Notes under the pieces: generated by a model
Told to the model about the DNA's origin: nothing
Database searches by the model: none
The model's input: only the letters and a program-made list of their open reading frames with translations
In this document: positions 27,267-36,431 of the stretch, in pieces
How positions within the stretch are numbered: position 1 is the first letter of the stretch
Layout of the letters: every line of letters starts with the position of its first letter
Position numbers and translations under genes: made by a program
DNA from: Cupriavidus sp. EM10
GTDB lineage: Bacteria; Pseudomonadota; Gammaproteobacteria; Burkholderiales; Burkholderiaceae
Direction of reading: 5' to 3'
Assembly: GCF_018729255.1 (NCBI RefSeq)
Contig: NZ_CP076060.1
Span: 434,001 to 498,000, forward strand
DNA length: 64,000 nucleotides

Positions 27267-28508
27267 ATGAGTGAAGTGTCCTCGGCCGCCGCGCCCAAAT
27301 ATCCACTTACGCCGTCGGTGCTGCGCGCCCTGGAGATCACCAAACGCGGTTGCGACGAGTTGCTTGTCGAAGCCGAGTGGCTCCAGAAGCTCGCGCGCAG
27401 CGAGGCCACCGGCGTGCCGCTGCGTATCAAGCTGGGCCTGGATCCGACCGCGCCCGACATCCACCTGGGACACACGGTGGTGCTGAACAAGCTGCGCCAG
27501 CTCCAGGACCTGGGCCACCAGGTGATCTTCCTGATCGGCGATTTCACTTCGACGATCGGCGATCCATCCGGCCGCAACTCGACCCGCCCGCCGCTGACGC
27601 GCGAGCAGATCGAGGCCAACGCACAGACCTACTACAAGCAGGCGAGCCTGGTGCTCGATCCGGCCCGGACCGAAATCCGCTACAACAGCGAGTGGTGCGA
27701 CCCGCTCGGCGCGCGTGGCATGATCCAGCTGGCAGCCAAATACACGGTGGCCCGCATGATGGAGCGCGACGACTTCACCAAACGGTTCCGGTCTGGGATT
27801 CCGATTTCGGTCCATGAGTTCCTTTATCCGCTCATGCAGGGCTACGATTCCGTGGCGCTGAAGTCGGACCTGGAGCTGGGCGGCACCGACCAGAAGTTCA
27901 ACCTGCTGGTGGGCCGCGAGCTGCAGAAGGAATACGGCCAGGAGTCGCAGTGCATCCTGACCATGCCGCTGCTGGTGGGCCTGGACGGCGTCGAAAAGAT
28001 GTCGAAGTCCAAGCACAACTACATCGGCGTGACCGAGGCCCCGAACGACATGTTCGGCAAGCTGATGAGCATCTCGGACGACCTGATGTGGCAGTACTTC
28101 ACGCTGCTGTCGTTCCGCCCGATGAGCGAGATCGACCTGATGAAGGAAGAAATCGCCGCAGGCCGCAACCCGCGCGACTGCAAGGTGCTGCTTGCGCAGG
28201 AAATCGTCGCCCGCTTCCACAGCCAGGCGGCTGCCGAGGCGGCGCTCGAGGCCTTCAACCACCGGGCGAAGGGCGGCATTCCCGACGATATCCCCGCCGT
28301 GACGCTGGAAGGCGCGCCGCTGGGTATCGCCCAGTTGCTCAAGCAGGCCAACCTGGTGCCGTCGACGTCCGAAGCCAACCGCAATATCGAGCAGGGCGGC
28401 GTGAAGATCGATGGCGAGACCGTCAGCGACAAGGCGGTCAAGGTGGCGGCCGGTACCTACGTCGTGCAGGTGGGCAAGCGCCGCTTTGCGCGCGTGACGC
28501 TGGCCTGA
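27267..28508 (+). CDS. tyrS: tyrosine-tRNA ligase
   Basis: A 413-residue class I aminoacyl-tRNA synthetase that charges tRNA-Tyr. The HIGH-type motif is PDIHLGHTV (residues 63-71) and the KMSKS motif is [11 protein letters not shown]-terminal S4-like domain ([20 protein letters not shown]) binds tRNA. The long form with HLGH is the TyrRS-2 type (TyrZ-like). Seven bases separate it from dtd, which removes D-Tyr from tRNA, so the two likely share a transcript. Confidence 0.96.
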   Translation: MSEVSSAAAPKYPLTPSVLRALEITKRGCDELLVEAEWLQKLARSEATGVPLRIKLGLDPTAPDIHLGHTVVLNKLRQLQDLGHQVIFLIGDFTSTIGDPSGRNSTRPPLTREQIEANAQTYYKQASLVLDPARTEIRYNSEWCDPLGARGMIQLAAKYTVARMMERDDFTKRFRSGIPISVHEFLYPLMQGYDSVALKSDLELGGTDQKFNLLVGRELQKEYGQESQCILTMPLLVGLDGVEKMSKSKHNYIGVTEAPNDMFGKLMSISDDLMWQYFTLLSFRPMSEIDLMKEEIAAGRNPRDCKVLLAQEIVARFHSQAAAEAALEAFNHRAKGGIPDDIPAVTLEGAPLGIAQLLKQANLVPSTSEANRNIEQGGVKIDGETVSDKAVKVAAGTYVVQVGKRRFARVTLA

Positions 28509-28515
28509 CGTTGCG

Positions 28516-28986
28516 ATGATCGCCCTGATCCAGCGCGTATCGCAGGCCCGCGTGACCGTGGAAGGCCGCACCACCGGCGAGATCGGTGCCGGGCTGCTGG
28601 CCCTGGTCTGCGCCGAGCGCGGCGACACCGAGGCGCAGGCCGAGCGCCTGCTGGCCAAGCTGCTGTCGTACCGCGTGTTTTCCGATGCCGAGGGCAAGAT
28701 GAACCTGCCCGTGCAGAACATCGATGGCCACGGCACGGCCGGCGGCCTGCTGGTGGTGTCCCAGTTCACGCTGGCCGCCGATACCAACAGCGGCACGCGC
28801 CCCAGCTTCACCCCGGCGGCGGCGCCCGAGGACGGCCGCCGCCTCTATGATCATTTCGTGACCCGTGCGCGTGCCGCGCATCCGTCGGTGCAAACCGGCG
28901 AGTTCGGCGCGATGATGCAGGTCAGCCTGACCAACGATGGTCCCGTGACGTTCTGGCTGCGCGTACCGCCGGCCGGAACAGCCTGA
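28516..28986 (+). CDS. dtd: D-aminoacyl-tRNA deacylase
   Basis: A 156-residue enzyme that hydrolyses D-amino acids (and glycine) wrongly attached to tRNA. The start [17 protein letters not shown], the [15 protein letters not shown] motif and the cross-subunit GP motif ([10 protein letters not shown]) are present. It is full length and follows tyrS. Confidence 0.96.
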   Translation: MIALIQRVSQARVTVEGRTTGEIGAGLLALVCAERGDTEAQAERLLAKLLSYRVFSDAEGKMNLPVQNIDGHGTAGGLLVVSQFTLAADTNSGTRPSFTPAAAPEDGRRLYDHFVTRARAAHPSVQTGEFGAMMQVSLTNDGPVTFWLRVPPAGTA

Positions 28987-29004
28987 CATATCGAAGGAGA
29001 TCCC

Positions 29005-29652
29005 ATGAAACTCTGGAGCAAGGCTTTTGCCGACAACGCGCCGATTCCCGGCGAGTTTGCGTTCTGCGTCCCCGACGCCGCCAGCCACGTGGCGTTGTCG
29101 GCGAACCGCAACCCCGACCTGCACTGGGACGACTTCCCGGCCGGCACCCGGTCGTTCGCGTTGATCGTTCACGATCCCGACGTGCCGAGCAAGGGCGACG
29201 ATGTGAACCAGGAAGGCCGCGAGGTGCCGGCTTCGCTGCCCCGCGTGGATTTCTTCCATTGGGTACTGGTCGACATCCCGCCGGGCCTGAACACGATCTC
29301 GGCCGCCACGCATAGCGACGGCGTGATCGCGCGCGGCAAGCCCGGCCCCGAGGCGCTGGTGGGCACCGCCACGGCCGGCGGCCTGCGTCATGGGCTGAAC
29401 GACTACACGGGCTGGTTCGCCAATGACGCCGACATGAAGGGCGACTACTTCGGCTACGACGGCCCGTGCCCGCCGTGGAACGACTCCATCGCGCACCGCT
29501 ACGTGTTCACCGTGTATGCGCTCGACATCGACCGCGTGCCGGTGGAGGGCAAGTTCACCGGTACCGACGTGCGCCGCGCGATCGAGGGCCATGTGCTGGC
29601 GCAGGCCAGCTACACCGGCACCTATGCGCTGAACCCGAAGCTGGTGAAGTAA
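29005..29652 (+). CDS. YbhB/YbcL family Raf kinase inhibitor-like protein (PEBP)
   Basis: A 215-residue phosphatidylethanolamine-binding-fold protein without signal peptide. The ligand-pocket motifs SFALIVHDPDVPSKGDDVN and FFHWVLVDIP, and the late block YDGPCPPWNDSIAHRY, are those of the YbhB/YbcL group. The molecular role of bacterial members is unknown. AAGGAG precedes the start. It lies between dtd and a histidine phosphatase on the same strand. Confidence 0.9.
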   Translation: MKLWSKAFADNAPIPGEFAFCVPDAASHVALSANRNPDLHWDDFPAGTRSFALIVHDPDVPSKGDDVNQEGREVPASLPRVDFFHWVLVDIPPGLNTISAATHSDGVIARGKPGPEALVGTATAGGLRHGLNDYTGWFANDADMKGDYFGYDGPCPPWNDSIAHRYVFTVYALDIDRVPVEGKFTGTDVRRAIEGHVLAQASYTGTYALNPKLVK

Positions 29653-29687
29653 TTCCCGCCCAAATCCGTCGCCCCCAAGGAACTGGC

Positions 29688-30362
29688 ATGTTGCAAAGTA
29701 ACGGCCCGCAGTCGCTGGCCTACACCCACCTGATCGTGATCCGCCATGGCGAGACGGCCTGGAACCGCGAAAGGCGGCTGCAGGGCCAGATCGACATTCC
29801 GCTCAATGACACGGGCCGCGCCCAGGCCCGCGCGCTGGCAGAGGCGCTGACCGGCGAGCCGATCGATGCGGTGTACACCAGCGACCTGGGCCGCGCCCGC
29901 GAAACGGCTGCGCCGCTGGCCGATGCACTGGGTTTGCAGGTGCGGGCAGAGCCGCGGCTGCGCGAGCGCTGCTACGGCGAGCTGGAAGGCATGACCTACG
30001 CGGAAGTGGCGGAAAAGCGGCCCGACGACTTCGCCCGCTGGCAGGCGCGCGTGCCCGACTACGCGCCGCCTGCCGGCGAATCGCTACGCGAATTCCATGA
30101 CCGGGCGGTAGAGGTGGCGCTGTCGCTGTCGCGTCGCCATCCGGGCGAACGGATCGCGCTGGTGGCCCATGGCGGCGTGCTCGACTGCCTCTATCGCGAG
30201 GCCACGGGCATGACGCTGGAGGCGCCGCGCTCGCACGAACTGCTAAACGCCAGCGTCAACCGGCTGCGGTGCGACAGCGCCAACCTGACGCTGCTGCAAT
30301 GGGCCGATGTCAGCCACCTGGAAGCGCTGACGCTGGACGAAGTGGATCGCCGCGTACCTTGA
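29688..30362 (+). CDS. histidine phosphatase family protein
   Basis: A 224-residue phosphatase of the phosphoglycerate-mutase-like branch. The catalytic RHGETAWN motif starts at R19 with H20 as phospho-acceptor. The acid is in ERCYGELEGMTY and the second His in LVAHGGVLDCLY. The sequence resembles GpmB and alpha-ribazole phosphatases; the substrate cannot be assigned. AAGGAAC precedes the ATG. It converges with the YhhQ gene, 22 bases away. Confidence 0.9.
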   Translation: MLQSNGPQSLAYTHLIVIRHGETAWNRERRLQGQIDIPLNDTGRAQARALAEALTGEPIDAVYTSDLGRARETAAPLADALGLQVRAEPRLRERCYGELEGMTYAEVAEKRPDDFARWQARVPDYAPPAGESLREFHDRAVEVALSLSRRHPGERIALVAHGGVLDCLYREATGMTLEAPRSHELLNASVNRLRCDSANLTLLQWADVSHLEALTLDEVDRRVP

Positions 30363-30384
30363 CTTTCCTTGAGGCCGCCGGGGC

Positions 30385-31128
30385 TCAGACGCGCAGGCGG
30401 AACGGCGTGAAGTTGGTGTTCCGGTCGTACCAGTCCTCGTTTTCCGCCCGTTTCAGGAATCCCACCACCTTGTAGGTCACGGGGGTCATCACGACCTCCC
30501 ACGCCGTCTTCAGGAAGTACTGCGCGATGGCCACCTGGATGACTTTTTCCAGCGGCCAGATGCCGTAGAACGCAATTACGTAGAACAGCGACGAATCGAC
30601 AAGCTCGCCGGCCAGGGTCGAGCCGATCGTGCGCGTCCAGAGCCAGCGGCCGCCGGTCCAGAGCTTCATCTTCGCCAGGGTATAGCTATTGGCGAAACTG
30701 CCACAGCAGAACGCGATCAGCGACCCCAGCGCGATGCGCCAGGTGTTGCCGAACACATCTTCCAGGCTCTTCTGGTAGTCGGCCATGAACGGCGCCACGG
30801 GCATGCGCAGCACCACGAACGCCATGAACGTGGCAAACGCCAGCGCGGCAAAGCCGGCCCACACCACGCGGCGGTCGCGGCCGTAGCCGTAGACCTCGGT
30901 CAGGACGTCGCCGAAGATGTACGAGACGGGGAAGAACAGCACGCCGGCGCCGAACGTCACCGGGCCGATCACGGGCAGCGTGACCTGCGCCGCCTTGGCG
31001 GCACCGATCAGGTTGGAGCACAGCAGCACCGTGACAAAGGCCACCATCACGAGATCGTAGTAGCGATAGACGCGCCCGGTGTGGCCGGAAGCGGCGGTGG
31101 CGGCAAGCGGTTCGTGCATGGGTGGCAT
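30385..31128 (-). CDS. queuosine precursor transporter, YhhQ/VUT family
   Basis: A 247-residue inner-membrane protein with about six spans. The VUT-family signatures PVSYIFGDVLTEVYGYGRDR and the conserved SLIAFCCGSFANSYTLAKMK and GELVDSSLFYVIAF segments identify it. E. coli YhhQ takes up queuosine precursors such as preQ0. No other queuosine gene is nearby. A second ATG three codons in (MHEPLA) is an alternative start. Confidence 0.92.
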   Translation of the reverse strand: MPPMHEPLAATAASGHTGRVYRYYDLVMVAFVTVLLCSNLIGAAKAAQVTLPVIGPVTFGAGVLFFPVSYIFGDVLTEVYGYGRDRRVVWAGFAALAFATFMAFVVLRMPVAPFMADYQKSLEDVFGNTWRIALGSLIAFCCGSFANSYTLAKMKLWTGGRWLWTRTIGSTLAGELVDSSLFYVIAFYGIWPLEKVIQVAIAQYFLKTAWEVVMTPVTYKVVGFLKRAENEDWYDRNTNFTPFRLRV

Positions 31129-31199
31129 CCCGGGGGCGGGCGGCTGGCGTGATTCGCGCGATTATGCCAGTGGCGGCGCCTGCGCGTGGCGCGCCCATG

Positions 31200-31222
31200 A
31201 AAAAGCCCGGCCGAAGCCGGGC
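31200..31222 (-). terminator. rho-independent terminator of the SYLF lipoprotein gene
   Basis: Read on the minus strand: GCCCGGC, loop TTCG, GCCGGGC, then TTTTT. It lies about 60 bases after the stop of the gene at 31285. Confidence 0.9.
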
Positions 31223-31284
31223 GATGCCGTGTGGGTATCCTGCTGCCTTGCTGACCCCGGACGCCGGGGCCACGCGGCCGAAGG

Positions 31285-31872
31285 CTAGATGTCGAGCTTG
31301 CTGATCTTCGAGCCGTTCAGCGACACGTCGACCATCGCGCCGGCATTGGTCTGCACGAAGGCAATTACCGGCTGCTGGGCCGTGACGGTGTCGATGGTGC
31401 CGTTGGCGCCGATCTTGGCCAGCGCCACGCTGGCGTCGGCCCCGACCGTCCAGCCCTTCGACTGCACGAACTTGTTGTACGCCTCGGGCGTCATGAACAT
31501 GATGATGACCGAGCGCGACTGGCCGCCGGCGGTCAGGCCGATGGAACCGGCGATGGTACGGTAGTAGCCCTGGGGGGCGCCCTTGCTGCGCAGCACGCCG
31601 TCGCCATACTCGCCGCCGATCACCAGCCCGCCGGACAGCACGCGCGGGAAGATCAGGATGCCTTGCGCGCGATTGCCCAGTTCCTGCGCGCTTTTTGCCG
31701 ACGAATAGAGCCGGTTCAGCGCGCCGTCTGCGCCGGCGTCGATTTCCCTGCGCTGGGCGGCGGGATCGGAACCCGCGCCCGTGCCCGTCGTCGTGCAACC
31801 GGCGGCAAAGCCGGCCGTGGCGACCAGCAGGCCCGACCCGGCAACCCGGGTAACAAACTGACGTCGATCCAT
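31285..31872 (-). CDS. SYLF (YSC84-like) domain lipoprotein
   Basis: A 195-residue exported lipoprotein. The signal has twin arginines (MDRRQFVTRVAGSG) and a lipobox ending FAAGC with C26 as the lipidation site, so Tat export of a lipoprotein is possible. The mature part is a SYLF domain (AQGILIFPRVLSGGLVIGGE, YYRTIAGSIGLTAGGQSRS), a fold that binds phosphoinositides in eukaryotes. Its bacterial role is unknown. A terminator follows, and it may share a transcript with the exported protein upstream on the same strand. Confidence 0.88.
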   Translation of the reverse strand: MDRRQFVTRVAGSGLLVATAGFAAGCTTTGTGAGSDPAAQRREIDAGADGALNRLYSSAKSAQELGNRAQGILIFPRVLSGGLVIGGEYGDGVLRSKGAPQGYYRTIAGSIGLTAGGQSRSVIIMFMTPEAYNKFVQSKGWTVGADASVALAKIGANGTIDTVTAQQPVIAFVQTNAGAMVDVSLNGSKISKLDI

Positions 31873-31937
31873 TTGTTGTTCTCCTGAAAGGGGAAAGGTA
31901 CTGCGTCAGAGGCGATGCGGCACGGGTGCCGGACCGG

Positions 31938-32528
31938 TCAGCCAGCGGAGGGTGCCTTGACCGTGATCGCCACCACTTCCTTGATCACGAACTTGGCCAT
32001 CTGGCCCTTCTTGATGGCGGCGAGATCGATATTGGGGTCCTGGACCTTCACGGTGCGCAGCGTCTCGCGCGGGCCGCGGAACGTGACGGTACGCTTGTTC
32101 ACGTCCACGTTGGTGATCTGCGCGGTGATGGTGGTGGTGATTTCGCGCATCACGCCGGGCTTGCCGCCGTCGGGCGCTCGCGAGATGCGCTCCACCTGTT
32201 CCATCAGCGCGGTGTCCTTGCTGCCGATAGGCTCCAGCCCGGCCACGACGGCCGCGCCGCGCGTCAAGGTGACGATATCGCCCTTTTTGACGTTGCCGAT
32301 GTTCTTGGCCTCGTCGCCCGCAATGATCTCCACCAGATTGCCGTTGGGGCCCTTGACCAGCACGGCGTTCGAATCCGGATCGACATTGACGACCCGACCG
32401 CTGACCACCGCCTCCTCGGCCACGCCAATGGGGGCGGGGGTCGAGGGCTTCTGGGCGTGAACGGCGCCGGCCCAGGTGAACATCAGGCAGGCGGCGAGGG
32501 AAAGGGCGTGCTGGGTGCTGAGTTTCAT
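31938..32528 (-). CDS. exported protein of unknown function
   Basis: A 196-residue protein with a signal peptide cut near AVHA-Q at residue 25. The mature part appears to be two short beta domains with a repeated theme: VVSGRVVNVDPDSNAVLVKG and, later, ITAQITNVDVNKRTVTFRGP. These look like OB-fold-type repeats ('binding of X between residues that set K/V'), but I do not recognise a named family. It lies upstream of the SYLF lipoprotein on the same strand, 65 bases apart, and probably works in the periplasm with it. Confidence 0.75.
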   Translation of the reverse strand: MKLSTQHALSLAACLMFTWAGAVHAQKPSTPAPIGVAEEAVVSGRVVNVDPDSNAVLVKGPNGNLVEIIAGDEAKNIGNVKKGDIVTLTRGAAVVAGLEPIGSKDTALMEQVERISRAPDGGKPGVMREITTTITAQITNVDVNKRTVTFRGPRETLRTVKVQDPNIDLAAIKKGQMAKFVIKEVVAITVKAPSAG

Positions 32529-32694
32529 GGCTGGCCTTGTGGCGCGGGGTGCGCGCGTTCTTGTAAAAAGGATGCAGCCATTGTGGACAACTGGCCATAG
32601 GCCAGCAATCCACTTCGAAAAAATTTGCAAGGGTTCGCGAAAACGTTTAATTGGCGACGCCGTGTTGCGTTGCTGCTTGCGTCGGCCCTTCGCC

Positions 32695-33762
32695 TCAGGG
32701 TGCGTCGAAGATCTCGCCGGTGGGGTTGCCTTGCGGCGAGGCCAGGCCGAAATGCCGGTAGGCGGCGGCGGTGGCCACCCGGCCACGCGGCGTGCGCTGC
32801 AGGTAACCCTGCTGGATCATGTACGGCTCCAGCACGTCCTCGATGGTGTCGCGGGCCTCGCCGATGGCGGCCGCCAGGTTGTCCACGCCCACCGGGCCGC
32901 CGTCGAACTTGTGCAGCACGGCCTCCAGCAGCTTGCGGTCCATCAGGTCGAATCCGACGCTGTCCACGTCGAGCATCGCCAGTGCCGCGTCGGCCAGTTC
33001 GCGCGTGATCGTGCCATCGCTCTTGACCTCGGCGAAGTCGCGCACGCGGCGCAGCAGCCGGTTGGCGATACGCGGCGTGCCGCGTGCCCGGCGCGCGATT
33101 TCCAGCGCGCCCGCCGGATCGATGGCCGCGTTGAGCAGCTGCGCCGAACGCGTCACGATGCGTGCCAGTTCCTCGGCCGTATAGAACTCCAGCCGGGCCA
33201 CGATGCCGAAGCGGTCACGCAGCGGGTTGGTCAGCATGCCGGCGCGCGTGGTGGCGCCGACCAGCGTGAACGGCTGCAGGTCCAGCTTGACCGAACGCGC
33301 GGCCGGGCCTTCGCCGATCATGATGTCGATCTGGTAGTCCTCCAGCGCCGGGTACAGGATTTCTTCCACCACGGGCGACAGGCGGTGGATTTCATCGATG
33401 AACAGGACGTCGTGGGCTTCCAGGTTGGTCAGCAGCGCGGCCAGGTCGCCCGGGCGCTCCAGCACGGGCCCCGACGTCTGGCGCAGGTTCACGCCCATCT
33501 CGCGGGCGATGATGTGGGCCAGCGTGGTCTTGCCCAGGCCCGGCGGGCCGAACAGCAGCACGTGGTCCAGCGCCTCGCGGCGCTTGCGGGCCGCGTGCAT
33601 GAAGATGTCGAGCTGGCCGCGCACCTTCTCCTGGCCGACGTACTCGTCGAGCAGTTTCGGCCGCAGCGCGCGTTCGAACGCTTCTTCCTGGGTGGAGGCG
33701 GGGGCGGCGGAGATCACGCGCTCCGGCGGGCGTTCGCCGGTCAGCTTGTCGGTTTCAATCAT
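32695..33762 (-). CDS. ruvB: Holliday junction ATP-dependent DNA helicase RuvB
   Basis: A 355-residue AAA+ motor that drives branch migration with RuvA. Walker [11 protein letters not shown] is at residues 71-80 and Walker B is [16 protein letters not shown]. Sensor 1 ([18 protein letters not shown]) and the C-terminal winged helix are intact. It lies 87 bases after ruvA on the same strand. Confidence 0.97.
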   Translation of the reverse strand: MIETDKLTGERPPERVISAAPASTQEEAFERALRPKLLDEYVGQEKVRGQLDIFMHAARKRREALDHVLLFGPPGLGKTTLAHIIAREMGVNLRQTSGPVLERPGDLAALLTNLEAHDVLFIDEIHRLSPVVEEILYPALEDYQIDIMIGEGPAARSVKLDLQPFTLVGATTRAGMLTNPLRDRFGIVARLEFYTAEELARIVTRSAQLLNAAIDPAGALEIARRARGTPRIANRLLRRVRDFAEVKSDGTITRELADAALAMLDVDSVGFDLMDRKLLEAVLHKFDGGPVGVDNLAAAIGEARDTIEDVLEPYMIQQGYLQRTPRGRVATAAAYRHFGLASPQGNPTGEIFDAP

Positions 33763-33849
33763 GGCAGTGGAAAGCAGTATGGCGCCATTCTACGCTGCGC
33801 GATGCGCGCGGCCCGACGCAGCGAGGGCCAACCCAGGCCAAGGCAGGCA

Positions 33850-34431
33850 TCAGCCCTTCGACAGCGCCTTGAGCGCGAGCTTGATGCCTTCGGACACGCC
33901 CGTGCCGGCTGGCACCTGCTTGATGGCCTGGGCGGCCTCCTTCTCGGAATAGCCCAGCGCCAGCAGTGCGTTGAGCACGTCGACGGCGTTGTCGGGTACC
34001 GGCGCGGCGCCCGGTACATGGCCCAGGTCTGCGCCAAGCTTGCCCTTCAGTTCCAGCAGCAGCCGCTCGGCCGTCTTCTTGCCGATGCCGGGAATCTTCG
34101 TCAGCCGGCCGGCTTCCTGCATCGTCACGGCCTGTGCCAGTTCGGGCACGGACAGCCCGGACAGCACGGCCAGCGCCATGCGCGCTCCAATGCCGGTGAT
34201 CTTGATCAGTTCGCGGAAGGTGTTGCGTTCGGTGGCGGTGCCGAAGCCGAACAGCAGGTGCGCGTCCTCGCGGATGATCTGCTGCGTCAGCAGCGTCACT
34301 GGCTGGCCGACGGCCGGCAGGTTGTAGAACGTGCTCATCGGCACATCGATCTCGTAGCCGACGCCGTGGCAGTCGACCAGCAGGTGCGGGGGATTCTTTT
34401 CCAGCAGGGTGCCGGCGATGCGTCCGATCAT
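33850..34431 (-). CDS. ruvA: Holliday junction branch migration protein RuvA
   Basis: A 193-residue DNA-binding subunit. It has an N-terminal OB fold ([20 protein letters not shown]), the two helix-hairpin-helix motifs ([39 protein letters not shown]) and a C-terminal domain that binds RuvB. It is separated from ruvC by a glycerophosphodiesterase gene. Confidence 0.97.
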   Translation of the reverse strand: MIGRIAGTLLEKNPPHLLVDCHGVGYEIDVPMSTFYNLPAVGQPVTLLTQQIIREDAHLLFGFGTATERNTFRELIKITGIGARMALAVLSGLSVPELAQAVTMQEAGRLTKIPGIGKKTAERLLLELKGKLGADLGHVPGAAPVPDNAVDVLNALLALGYSEKEAAQAIKQVPAGTGVSEGIKLALKALSKG

Positions 34432-34480
34432 GGTGAAGGCATAGGAAGAAGTGGCCGCAAGTGTAGCGCGGCCCGCGGGG

Positions 34481-35674
34481 TTACTGGCCGGGCTGCGTGG
34501 CCACGGCGCGACGGCCCAGCGCCGGATCGTCCGTGAAGAAGCCGTCGATGCCTGCCGCGATGAAGGCCTGGACTTCGCGCACCATGCCTTGCGGGCTGCG
34601 CGTGGCATCGTTGCCGGGCGCGCGCAGCGGCTTCGGCAGGAAGCTGTTCTCGGGGCGGAACGTGTACGGGTGCACCACCAGCCCGGCGGCGTGCGCGTTG
34701 GCCACCAGCGGCGTGGGCGCGGCCAGGCCGCCCTGGGCATCGCGCGGAATCACCAGGCTTTTCTCGGGGCCGATGCCGTTGGCGTAGGTCGCCACTTCGC
34801 GCAGACCCAGTGGCGTCAGCATCGACGCATAGGTGCGGTTATCGCCCGCCAGGCGCCAGTCGGCCGGACGCTGCCGGGCGTTGCCGATCAGCTGCACGAT
34901 TTTCACGTTTGGCATCGTCGTACCCACCAGCCGCTTCACGGTGCGCAGCGGGCCGACTTCGAACGACTGGATGTACACCGGCGCGGACTTCGCGTAGGCG
35001 TTGCCCTGCAGCGCGGCGGCCAGCTTCTCTTCGAGCGGCAGGCCGATGCCACGGAAGTAGCTCGGGTGCTTCAGTTCGGGATAGAGGCCGACCGGGCTGC
35101 CGCGGCGGTTCGCGGCCTGCGCGGCCAGCTTCAGGATTTCGTCGAAGGTGGGAATCTCGAACTGGCCGTCGAGCTTGGCGTTGTAGGGGCGCAGCTTCGG
35201 AATGCGTTCGCGGGCGCGCAGCGTCTTGAGTTCCGCCAGCGTGAAATCCTCGGTGAACCAGCCGTCGATGCGCTCGCCGTCGATGACCTTGATGCGCCGG
35301 TGCCCGGCAAACTCTGGCACGTCGGCCACGTTGGTGGTGCCGGTGATGTCGTTCTCGTGGCGGGCCACCAGGACGCCGTCCTTCGTGGCGACGAGATCCG
35401 GCTCGATGATGTCCGCGCCATCGTCGATGGCCTTCTGGTACGACGCCAGCGTGTGCTCGGGCCGCAGGGCGCTGGCGCCGCGATGGCCGATGACCAGCGC
35501 CGGCGGGGCGGGCACAGGGGCCGGGGCGGCCGGTGCCTGTGCGGGCGCCGACGCTGGAGGTGTCGAGGTGGAAACCGGGGCGCGCGGCGCCGTAACGCAG
35601 CCGGCGACCATCGTGGCCGTGGCGGCGGCGAATGACAGACGGAAGACGAGGGACTGCGCGAGGGATTGCGGCAT
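34481..35674 (-). CDS. glycerophosphodiester phosphodiesterase, lipoprotein
   Basis: A 397-residue GlpQ-type enzyme that splits glycerophosphodiesters into glycerol-3-phosphate and an alcohol. The signal ends in a lipobox, TMVAGC, with C26. A Pro/Ala-rich linker (residues 30-58) leads to the TIM-barrel domain with [14 protein letters not shown] (catalytic His) and the metal-binding [17 protein letters not shown] block. FFTDDPALG lies near the end. It should be anchored to a membrane facing the periplasm. Its position between ruvC and ruvA is unrelated to recombination. Confidence 0.92.
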   Translation of the reverse strand: MPQSLAQSLVFRLSFAAATATMVAGCVTAPRAPVSTSTPPASAPAQAPAAPAPVPAPPALVIGHRGASALRPEHTLASYQKAIDDGADIIEPDLVATKDGVLVARHENDITGTTNVADVPEFAGHRRIKVIDGERIDGWFTEDFTLAELKTLRARERIPKLRPYNAKLDGQFEIPTFDEILKLAAQAANRRGSPVGLYPELKHPSYFRGIGLPLEEKLAAALQGNAYAKSAPVYIQSFEVGPLRTVKRLVGTTMPNVKIVQLIGNARQRPADWRLAGDNRTYASMLTPLGLREVATYANGIGPEKSLVIPRDAQGGLAAPTPLVANAHAAGLVVHPYTFRPENSFLPKPLRAPGNDATRSPQGMVREVQAFIAAGIDGFFTDDPALGRRAVATQPGQ

Positions 35675-35755
35675 TGGGGGCGTTCCTGGACGGGCACTCG
35701 AACGCCGATTCTAGACGACGGCGGCACTGGCTCGCCGCCCGGTGAGCAAGTTCAG

Positions 35756-36301
35756 TCAGCCAATCAGCCGGCCGCGCCGTACGCGCAGGCCCTTGCGCGC
35801 CAGTTCCGGCGCCATCGTCGCCAGCGTGCCCAGCGTATCGCCGCCGTTGGCATGGCAGATTGCCACGCCCAGCGCATCGGCGGCATCGCTGCTGGGGCGG
35901 CCGGACAGCGCCAGCAGCCGCATCACCATTTCCTGCACCTGTTCCTTGTTGGCGCGGCCATAGCCGACCACGGCCACCTTCAGCTGCAGCGCCGTGTACT
36001 CGAACACCGGCAGGCCCTGGCCCACCAGGCCGCAGATGGCGGCGCCGCGCGCCTGGCCCAGCAGCAGCGTGGATTGCGGATTGACGTTGACGAAGACCTT
36101 CTCGATGGCCGCGCAGTCGGGCGCATAGGTGCGCGCGACTTCGGCAATCCCGTCATAGAGCGTTTTCAGGCGCTGCGGCAGGCTTTCGTCGCCATTGCTG
36201 CGGATCGTGCCGGAGGCCACGTAGGCGAGCTTGTTGCCGTGCTTTTCGAGCACGCCGAAGCCGGTGGTCCGCAGACCGGGATCGATGCCGAGAATGCGCA
36301 T
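35756..36301 (-). CDS. ruvC: crossover junction endodeoxyribonuclease RuvC
   Basis: A 181-residue Holliday junction resolvase of the RNase H fold. The four catalytic acids are placed as expected: D7 in [17 protein letters not shown] in [10 protein letters not shown], and the pair in [14 protein letters not shown]. It is full length. A REP palindrome lies between its start and the purH stop. Confidence 0.97.
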   Translation of the reverse strand: MRILGIDPGLRTTGFGVLEKHGNKLAYVASGTIRSNGDESLPQRLKTLYDGIAEVARTYAPDCAAIEKVFVNVNPQSTLLLGQARGAAICGLVGQGLPVFEYTALQLKVAVVGYGRANKEQVQEMVMRLLALSGRPSSDAADALGVAICHANGGDTLGTLATMAPELARKGLRVRRGRLIG

Positions 36302-36364
36302 GAAGCGGGGGAGGGAAGACAGATGGGCGTAGTGTAGTGGATTACGCCCGGGGAGGGTTTGCTC

Positions 36365-36389
36365 CCCTCTCCCGCAACGCGGGAGAGGG
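36365..36389. repeat. REP-like palindrome, copy D
   Basis: CCCTCTCCCGC and complement with a three-base loop, followed by CCGGGGTGAGGGC, the tail often seen next to this type of element in Burkholderiales. It lies between purH and ruvC, which are on the same strand. Confidence 0.75.
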
Positions 36390-36431
36390 CCGGGGTGAGG
36401 GCAGACGTGCCGCTATTCCCCGATCGTCAGA

